NCBI GenBank assembly: GCA_021234155.1
Contig: JAJEKV010000019.1
Coordinates: forward strand, 19,839,359 to 19,903,358
Source of the DNA: Isoetes taiwanensis
Lineage: Eukaryota > Streptophyta > Lycopodiopsida > Isoetales > Isoetaceae
DNA: 64,000 bases
Reading direction: 5' to 3'
Part shown: in pieces, positions 56,178 to 64,000 of the stretch
Position numbering within the stretch: the first letter of the stretch is position 1
How the letters are laid out: each line of letters opens with the position of its first letter
Position numbers and translations under genes: made by a program
Notes under the pieces: model-generated
The model's input: the letters and a program-made list of their open reading frames with translations, nothing else
Databases searched by the model: none
Told to the model about the DNA's origin: nothing

Positions 56178-59100
56178 GGTTCTCCCCACCTTGGGATCTT
56201 CCTGTCCTGCAACCGACTTGATGCATGCAATTATTATTATAGTTATATAATTATTAGAATTACTCTAAGGTAATGTTTAAGACCTTACTGTACTATTTGA
56301 TTATCCAATTAACTTATCGCTTCATAACTTAATACAACATTTAAGTTTATCAAAGTTTATCAAGTTCATACAAAATTTACACTTCCAAGGTACTCTTCGT
56401 CCCTTGCAACACGTTATAACAAAATTTGTGTTGCAAGTCTTTGCACCTTGAAATCCTGCATTAATTTTACAATATCTATAATTACATACTTACTATCTCA
56501 CACAAAATTTAAGCGATTAGTTTAAATGGTAGAAATCGCAACTACTCTAGAACTCTTGCTGCGAGAGGATATCTTCGTACTTCCTCCACCAACTGTTGCA
56601 TGTGGGCTAGCATCTGTTAACATTTTTAAGTAAACATGACAGTCTTGGACGCCTGCACGATCCTGCTGGACTTCCCTTAATGCATGCGATTAACATAATT
56701 ACTCTAAGGTAATATTTATGAATTAACATTATCATAGTATCGGATACATTACTTTCGATCGGATACATTACTTTCGATCGTACAATTATATTTACTCTAG
56801 CTTTGCAATATTTAACAACTTTTAGGTCGCGATTATTTAAACAATAACCCTGATTTAGAGCTATTGTTACATAGACAAGGTTTTAATTATCATACACAAG
56901 AATTAGATGTGCTTCTTATTCTCTTCCTTGGGTCCTGCATTACCCTTGGAAGTATATCCCTAAGATGCACTTAAGTATATCTGAATTCTATTTTCTATTT
57001 ATATTTATATGACCCCAGGTTATATAGCTATCCTTGAAGGAATTGCATCCCGCGTAAGGGATTAATTAACATACTCCTCACATTACCGCTGTCCTATTTC
57101 CTATGATACATATATGTACAACAAATTTAAGTGTGGTTATTAGGATTCATATTTAACTGGTCAATAAGACACATTAAAGCTTATTATGCATGGGCACCCT
57201 TACTTCCATACAGACGATCCACCCATTGAGCCGGGCGTGGAGTAATTTGGAGGTGACTTGGTCACAGACGTTCTATAGTTTTGCTCCACTTCATTGGTGT
57301 AGCAGCTACCATGCCGGGCCTCGCACGCTGAAGGCCTCCCTGAGCACTAGCGGTCTATCTATCTACGCTTCTATTCGCTTCGCCATTGCCGAGTGAACTC
57401 TATTCTACTAGTCGTCAATCTTGATGCAAGTATCGCTCAATCATAAGATTGAGCTCCTCCCCACTTCAAAAAGAAAATGGTCCTCAAGACTCTTCAATCC
57501 ACGCTGTACACAACGCCATATCTATTCTTCCCCTTAAGAGGTTATACTTCTTACTTAGCATTAATCACTAGCCTTAGACGTACATATATAACTATCTAAG
57601 ATAATGCACATATTATGCTATCATTTATTTCCAATATAGTTATGGGTTACCTACTTAGTTAGAACAATTCTAAACCACAAGGTTTTGTCATGACGACACC
57701 TTTGTCTCCAAAAGACTATTTGATTACTATAATTCCATTTTAGGATGTACCTTTATATGTATTATCTTTTATATTCTAGAGATTCCCTTTCTTAAGCTAT
57801 TTAAACTCTTGAATATTCCTACTAATCAATTGATGCCATCGCAATGTTGGCCTGACTTTGTTAGATTGCTTCTTTCTTTCTGCTGATTACTTTGGTGCTA
57901 GATTTATACATGGTCAACAATTATCCTTAGTAATGTGATTCCTTCTTAGCTTAGGTGATCAATCCCCACCAAGTGGTTTCAATATGTTGGACGCCTCATA
58001 ACAATCGTGGTATAATTATAGTTACTCATATGCATTTCTTCTCTAACTCGACGCTTTAGCTCAATATCGGGGCAATCCTTTCAAATGAGAATATCCGAAA
58101 TGCCTTCTTAACCTGTAATATATGGATGTTACCGTCTACATTTCATCTCTACTAGGCCCCATGGCCGATCCTTGAGCTTGTTAGAAGCTTATCCACTCAA
58201 GGTTCGCTTGAAGTAGCAAGGTGACGCTCTTCGAAGTCACATACTTCAAATTTTGATCAAGTGGCTCCTCTTTATGTAGAGAAGGACTTTGTTCGCTAGA
58301 AGCCTCCTCATTGCCGTGGCTTTGATGGTGTAGTTGATCACTCTTTGAATCCTCCATTTTCAAAAGCCCTCAAGGTGGCTTGAAAAAAAAATCTTTCATC
58401 TTGAACTCTTTGTCTTGGCAAACAAAGGACGCATCAGATCCTGATATTGTTTCTTTCGACTCATCGACGCCTCATTAATGTCGAGTCCTCTCATGTCTCA
58501 AGAGTGTTGAGGATGTTGGCTGCTTCACCTCGCGAATTGCCCGACATCTTTTCCTTTGATTTGTTACGTTTATGGAGGGAGGGGAATAACAAGGGAACTA
58601 TATATATGCAAAGCATATAGCTTTATATAATTGGCTAAATTACTACTAGAGCTATTAAGTCCCCCTTATGCTTCCTTCGAAGTTGCACACACCTACCCTT
58701 GGTAAATGTCATCACCTGTTCCTCCCGTGCAATGGTGTTGACGATCTATATCCTCCTATTTGTAATAACCGTGCATTCCTGAAAGTGACTTGTTGATATA
58801 CTTGGGCCGTCCGATGTTTGTTGGCTATTGCACAACACGCTTTGCATCACATTCTAACTAAAGGTGTGCTGGTCGTTGATGCTTCTCACATTCTCAGTCT
58901 CCGCTTCCCCGACATCCCCGTTTCTCAAGCGTAATTGTTCCCCTTCATGATATCACTTGAAGCTATTTGGAGGCGCCTCTTGAGGTCAAAAGCGATTTCT
59001 TTGGCTATACTCCTCCTCGAGTTGTTCTCTCGGCAGCTTGTTCTTTGAATCGCCCATCCTTGGGTTCACTGCCGTGGCGTAGTCCACAAGGTGTTATCGC

Positions 59101-59453
59101 TCGCCACCCACTGTTCTTCCCTCCATCGCTTCCAATCTTCCTTTGTTTGATCCCCCGGTCACATGGTTTTGACATTGTCACGCTCGCCATATGTCAGTCT
59201 TCACTTTGAGGTACCTCCGTGGTTTTGATTAAGTCTTTGATCCTCCCCGTTCTAGGAGCTCGTTGATGCCGGGGTCGCTCTCCTTCAGACTTCTGTTTCC
59301 TTCCATTTTGATCTTAGGCTGCGTTGTGCTTCCTTTGCTTCCTCATTTGGTAGTCGGCGGAAGGAGCTTCCCGATCTAAGCTTAAACTGTAAAACATGAC
59401 TTTAAACTTCATGTTTTCCACTATATCTCGGAGCACCCGATATACAATAGACT
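56178..59453 (-). repeat. Second copy of the retrotransposon 3' internal region
   Basis: Homologous to 42465-45806 throughout, with many substitutions and small indels. Homology stops after ATACAATAGAC in both copies, and unrelated sequence follows. No conserved ORF. Confidence 0.75.
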
Positions 59454-60049
59454 GGCCATGAACTCTACTCAAACAAGGAAAATACGCGGGAAAATACGCG
59501 CAGGCAGTTTGTTAACTAAATATGAATGTGAATCAAGAATACAATAGCCCGGAAGGCGCGGTGAATATCAGACGATGCCTAGAAGGCCTAAGACCGGCGC
59601 TTGAACTGAATGGTTTGACAAGAAGGAGGTGCCTCCTTATATATCTAGACCAATCTGGCCGATCAAGGCCACTCCAATGGATGAGATCGCCATGTCACAA
59701 GATGCATTTAGGTTCTAGAATATTCTAGAACCTTTCCCCGAGATATCCCACATATGAGGGAAAGACGGAAGGAATATCTTCAACAACTATTGTGAAGACT
59801 TGGTGACTTCCAGAACCTGAAGGTTGCGAAATTAAACCTTGTCTTGTGCAACTACTCCTTTGCATCCTGCGGTGACGCACTCATCTTTGTACATAGAAGT
59901 ATAATGTTCAGATGATACTTAATAAATTGCATGGTCGCTACACCATCCCTCCTACGATGGCTAATTTGAAGTCCCCTAAGTCACGGAAAATTCGCATTCT
60001 TGGTTTATGCGGGTAACGCTTCTGAAACCTCGCACCTTTGTCGCATTAG
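59454..60049. other. Junction sequence, possibly chromovirus 3' end
   Basis: No gene seen. Its position just beyond the chromodomain makes it a candidate for 3' UTR or LTR of the Ty3/gypsy element, but no LTR boundary was identified. TTCTAGAATATTCTAGAA is a perfect palindrome near 59713. Confidence 0.3.
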
Positions 60050-60099
60050 TCGATTCTAAGCAGTTCCCGTGTTCTCGGCTACTTCATGCAGTAATCTCC

Positions 60100-60330
60100 A
60101 ATCGACGGCGCAAACAATCAGTCGCATCTAAGAAACTTGGGAGTCCAGAATCTCTCAACCTCGAACTCCTCGCGATCATCAATCTCGACCGTGATGGAGG
60201 TGGAGGTACTTCGATCCCGAAATGGATTCGCCATATAGGGTTCTAACAAAGACACATATGAAACACCTGCGAAGCCGGACTGATGGCGAAGCTCCAGACG
60301 GAAAGCGCGATCACCAACTCCTCGCTCAAT
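60100..60330 (-). pseudogene. Integrase C-terminal tail and chromodomain start
   Basis: One open frame reads GDRAFRLEL, then VSYVSLLEPYMANPFRDR, ITVEIDDREEFEVERF and TPKFLR. The GDRAFRL and HVSLLEPY-like blocks are typical of chromovirus integrases, and EEFEVERF opens a chromodomain (compare YEVEKIL). The rest of the chromodomain is not readable. Chromodomains steer integration towards marked chromatin. Confidence 0.65.
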
Positions 60331-60405
60331 GATCCGATAGGGGACCTGTCGAATGAAGCTTGTTACATATGGCAGTCATTCAAGAATCCCCGGACGCAAG
60401 CAAGA

Positions 60406-61120
60406 TCAATTAACCGCAAAATGAGGAGCCGGCCCCGACATGTTGATCCTCGCATGATGACGATAACGGTTTGGGCTCCTGAGGATGGTGTTGAATGTCA
60501 TCCAAGCATGCGAGCTTCTCGAGCTCGTTCCTGTGACTGATTGACTGAAGTCATATCCTCGAGCACCAAAGACCACCGTGATGCATGCTTCTAAATTAAT
60601 AAAGAACGGTCCGCCCCTCGGTGGAGGCATGGACAGAATTATTATAAGCAATTCCGCCAGTAGCCAATCAACCCGCCTATCCCGGCTGTGGATAATTGAT
60701 GAAGCATCGCGCAACACGCTTGCTGGTTTGATTAGTGCGCCCACCGTCTATTGGCTCTGGATGATGTCCGGAGAGCTTAACGCTCCACATGCAAGAGCGT
60801 ACAGACGCTTCCAAACCGGCAACAAATTGAGGGTCGCTGTCAATCGACAATGTTAATCGGGTAAGCCATGGAGTCAACCACCTCGAAGCAAGAGAACCGC
60901 CGGTATCACCTAGAGATAGAAGGCCGCATGAACTAAATGCGCCATATCTTGGAAAACGGTCAACAACAATCGTGGATGGCGCCATGGCCTGGAGTATGGA
61001 AGCTCGACAAATAAAATCCACCGGGGCCACTCTTCCGCCGACCGGCCGGAACCGGTAAAGGCTGAAGTAGGCCATGAGGAAGATGCCTTTGGAACCTTGG
61101 CTCGACAAACAGCATGTCAC
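60406..61120 (-). pseudogene. Ty3/gypsy integrase core remnant
   Basis: SIDSDPQFVAG (catalytic Asp), KLSGHHPEPIDGG, RTNQTSKRVARCFINY and GGPFFINL appear in the order of a retroviral-type integrase core, with small frame breaks. The catalytic Glu expected before RTNQ is not readable. Confidence 0.75.
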
Positions 61121-61760
61121 AGATCAATAAAAGCTTCGATGAAATGACGAAGATTCGCCACCAATACTCGACTAATAAGTCTAAGAGTCTTGCTTACTCC
61201 GAAAGTGTCCGGCCAGAGGGTAAATCATGGTGCAAGCCCGAAGAACTCGAAGCCTAGAAGCACCATCTCGCACATATAGAAGCCCATCATCGAGCAGAGT
61301 CCATCTCGGGAACTCCTCAAACCATCATAGTCCGATCCCATCTCGCCGAAAGAGGATGATGCAAATGGCCAAGGTGTAAGAATACATCTTGGTTTCGCCG
61401 GATCGAGGGCAGAAATGCTCTAACGACCCAACAAGGCTGGAACTTCATGAGGCCTCCTAACAAAGTGAGAGCCATAAGTCGAACCGACAGTTCCTTAAAA
61501 TAACTCCGGGTGGATTACCGATCATATGCGTGATCACCTAGTTTGGGCTCAAGGTAGGAGCCGCCGACAAGGTGACCGCTTTCCTTGAGGGATCCAGACG
61601 TGCCTGATCACGCATCAAATCAATCCGGATAATACTTTGAGTATGCCACCGGCGACTCGCTGAGCACTCGAAAGCAGATCAAAATATTCAGATTCGTGAT
61701 CCGTAGATCAGGACCTTATAAGGAGATCCTCCAGAAACGCTCAATTCTCTAAAAAATCCA

Positions 61761-62027
61761 CTATCGCCAACAAACTCCCTTTGTCATAAATGGGATAGTT
61801 GATTTCAAACAAATCCATGGAATGATAGGCTTATTGATGCAATTCATGGTCATCCCCCTCAGGATGATCCCACCAAGCGCAAAAATCAAGCATCCGTCAA
61901 TAACATATGGATCTGTGTTGATTCCGCATATTGAACTGGCCGCGCAGGAAAGCATGCTTCGTGGTAACAAAAGTGCATTCCGCCTAATAAATTCATTCAA
62001 TGGCAATTCTGACAGCGAGGTTGTCAA
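61761..62027 (-). pseudogene. Ty3/gypsy RNase H remnant
   Basis: FALGGIILRG and a degraded IPFMTKGVCWR follow the pattern DASDFALGGIL...YPIYDKELLA of gypsy RNase H. The first catalytic Asp region reads VIDGC and is poorly preserved. From 61121 to 61760 I see only degraded sequence of the same element. Confidence 0.5.
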
Positions 62028-62085
62028 AGGAAGAGCACTCCTATCAATCCCGATGAAAACGCCGAAATTGGCAAACCTAAAACAA

Positions 62086-62840
62086 TCAACATCTCGAACG
62101 GATGAAGGTGTTTCTTTGCCACCTGCACGTTATTGACCTTTCGATCGATAAAGACTCCATGGTGTGATGCGAGCAGCGCCGTATGAACTCCACATTATCC
62201 CGCTTGAACTCGCACTTCAAGTTTGGCATATAATCCATGCTATTTAAGCTTTTTGAAGGACTCGTCAACATATTCTTTCATGTTCTTCGAGTCTTAGAAT
62301 AAATAAGGATATCATCCAAATAGATGATAATAAAGTGCTCCAAGAACTCAAAACATCATTGGCCATATACCGGAATATCACGAGCATTGTAAGTCCAAAC
62401 GCATAACTGTACTCAAATGGCCATACCGGTGCACGCTATCGCTTCCACCATCACCCTCCCGGATCCTAATAAGATTATAGGAACCCCGAAGATCAATCTC
62501 GTGAAAAATAGTAGCGACTCCTCGAGTCGCTCCAACAACTCGATCGAGAAGCGGATTATTGAGGCCACGATAATCATATGACCGACGCAAATAACCATCC
62601 TTCTTTGACGAAGATAGGCTACCAGCCAGGGATCTAGAATGTCAATGAAGCTGGCTAAAATTCTCTAATATAGTCCCAAGAAAACTCTTTAACTCCGCGG
62701 AGATAGACCATATATCGGACCATATGGCGGCGTGGGTCCCCCGGCCGCAAATCAATAGGACAATCATATGGACGATGCTCGAGTTTGGTCGCCTTGACTT
62801 TGTCAAAACATCGAGAAGTCGCCATATTTATCTCGAGCAT
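62086..62840 (-). pseudogene. Ty3/gypsy reverse transcriptase remnant
   Basis: FDKVKATKLEHRPYDCPIDL near 62800, SYDYRGLNNPLLDRVV near 62570, IFHEIDLRGSYNLIRIREGD near 62490 and KCEFKRDNVEF near 62200 are recognisable gypsy RT blocks. The YLDD region falls in a broken stretch. Confidence 0.75.
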
Positions 62841-62965
62841 TGGATAGACTACCGATGTCGAAGCTAGCCGAAGGGTGAACTCGATTTGATCTTGCCTTCT
62901 AGATTTATCAAAACCGCTGGTTTGTCTTCAGATACTTAACCGAGGGCATGAAGAAACCTCCACAA

Positions 62966-63250
62966 AAGCATGAGCAGAAATTACGAACATGAGCAGAGTA
63001 ACCGAAATGAACTGATCAAGAACCGAGCAGGAACATGGATCGAGCAAGAACCGGAGCAGAGCGTTAAACTGAACTGGAGCAAGAGCGGTGAACTAGAGTC
63101 GGAGCCGGGATACCATCAAGAACATGATCAACTGGGCATGAACCGGAACAGAGGCAAGAGGCGGATCGTAACATGGAACAAAGAAGGGACGGAGTCGTGG
63201 GCCCACGACATCGCACCTGATCAAGTCGATGTTGGTGTAGAGACCTAATC
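62966..63250 (+). repeat. Purine-rich imperfect minisatellite
   Basis: Variants of GAGCAGGAAC and AACCGGAGCA recur every 10-20 bp. On the minus strand this lies where the gag-pol spacer of the chromovirus might be. From 63251 to 64000 I see no gene; the plus-strand ORF at 63355-63756 has no recognisable domain. Confidence 0.5.
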
Positions 63251-64000
63251 AGCATGAACCGAACTAGAGCTAGAACTTCAACAAATCGAAATGATCTAGT
63301 ACGCCAATCAATCAAGGGTTATGTAGGCCTCGAGCCGTATGCACTCCAAAACTATTGGCTACGAGGGCTACAGCGGCAATGAGATTGAAGGAAATACGAC
63401 AAGAAACTCCTCAACAAAATCAAGAGGCTAAAGACATCTGCGGATCGCACCCGAGGAGATCTCTCCCGCCCATCAATCACTCTCATGTACAGGATGCTCA
63501 ACCTTGTTTCTGTGAGATGATGCTACATCGGCAAATGCATCTATCCATAAAGCAAGCATTTCCACCACAATCAAGTTGCACCAACACTCTGCAATTCTCC
63601 AACTTCCGGGATTTCAATGATATAGGGATGAAGAATGCCTTGCTGACCTTATCTGATGGAATAAACATGTCAGAAATGTGGAAGAGTCCGAGAAAAGGTG
63701 GCCACCGACGAGACTCCTACCACTCTGACCAGCCCCCAAGCTCCAACGGGATTTAGGTCACACAGGCATCCACGAGCTTATATGGCCAGCCTCCACGAGG
63801 CAAAGATTAGCCTCTCTCCGACGCCGCCGGGCGGCGTGATATGGGTCCTCGAATCAGCCCGATCAATCAGATAGGCTCAGTCCAGATCCGCTTTTGTGAT
63901 TCTACGATAGGGCCGAAGGCGAAGCATAGGCCAGTAATTGGAAAGACCCGGACCACGCCTTCTTCTTGCCTACGCTCAAGAGCCGATTATCAGCCACCGG

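Larger units (their letters stand above)
40903..59453 (-). mobile_element. Large non-autonomous LTR retrotransposon (LARD-like), tandem arrangement
   Basis: On the minus strand the order is internal 3' segment (59453-56178), LTR (56177-54700), primer site (54698-54687), internal region (54686-42434) and LTR (42433-40903). Thus one LTR is shared by two element copies. The internal region has no recognisable gag, protease, RT or integrase. It carries five 66-nt hairpins and a histone H3-like ORF, and a Helitron-like insertion with an NDUFA13 copy appears nested in it. Long non-coding internal regions of this kind are typical of large retrotransposon derivatives mobilised in trans. The two 3' segments have diverged by many substitutions and indels, so the copies are old. 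Confidence 0.7.
60050..62900 (-). mobile_element. Decayed Ty3/gypsy chromovirus pol
   Basis: On the minus strand the order is RT (about 62840-62086), RNase H (62027-61761), integrase (61120-60406) and chromodomain (about 60330-60100), the gypsy order. Frames break many times. The terminal stretch from about 60330 to 60120 is open. Confidence 0.8.

Noticed and set aside
63355-63756. A 133-codon plus-strand gene
   Set aside because: No recognisable motif; it lies antisense to the chromovirus.

Overview
The window looks like nuclear DNA from a land plant with a large, repeat-rich genome. Few genes lie in long AT-rich stretches, and the genes are plant types: a BAHD acyltransferase with the conserved 'Q intron', an FSH serine hydrolase with seven exons, and a complex I NDUFA13/GRIM-19 copy with introns. 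A retrotransposon is primed by initiator tRNA-Met, and one promoter carries a telo-box. Non-LTR elements end in (ATTCT)n tails. I cannot name the species; a fern or other non-seed plant is a guess.

Left part (1-14 kb): two halves of a DUF7869-type transposase-like gene lie in opposite orientations (588-1942 minus; about 9997-13128 plus). The plus half is split by a 5'-truncated LINE (about 10304-12184). Between the halves are a tandem array carrying exact 68-bp palindromes (3683-5319), a 10-bp minisatellite resembling a heat-shock-element array (7261-7340), a tRNA-derived SINE head (7412-7475) and a 'CCGTAGGATC' tandem repeat.

Middle part (14-36 kb): two duplicated blocks (16.5-18.2 and 19.1-20.3 kb), then the FSH hydrolase gene (21081-22847, minus). 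A decayed PIF/Harbinger transposase and an L1-type LINE 3' end follow. A 1.1-1.2 kb tandem duplication lies directly upstream of an intact BAHD acyltransferase gene (31463-33015, plus) whose catalytic HXXXD motif reads EXXXD. A Helitron-like 3' terminus lies at 33639.

Right part (36-64 kb): nested mobile DNA. A LINE (36.7-40.2 kb) carries endonuclease and RT motifs. A 668-bp hAT-type MITE with an 8-bp target duplication sits at its junction with a minus-strand LTR retrotransposon (40903 to about 59453). That element has TGTGACG...CGTCACA LTR ends, a tRNA-iMet primer site and no recognisable pol. Between its primer site and its left LTR lie five 66-nt hairpins and a divergent histone H3-like ORF (47655-48287, minus) with its own TATA box and telo-box. 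A putative Helitron (48498 to about 53891) nested inside carries an NDUFA13 copy with intact introns but a damaged first exon. The window ends in a decayed Ty3/gypsy chromovirus (RT, RNase H, integrase, chromodomain).

The most unusual points are the H3-like histone inside a retrotransposon with its hairpin arrays, the BAHD enzyme lacking its catalytic histidine, and the DUF7869 gene that appears to be split by an inversion. All calls come from reading sequence and translation by eye; no database or alignment was run.
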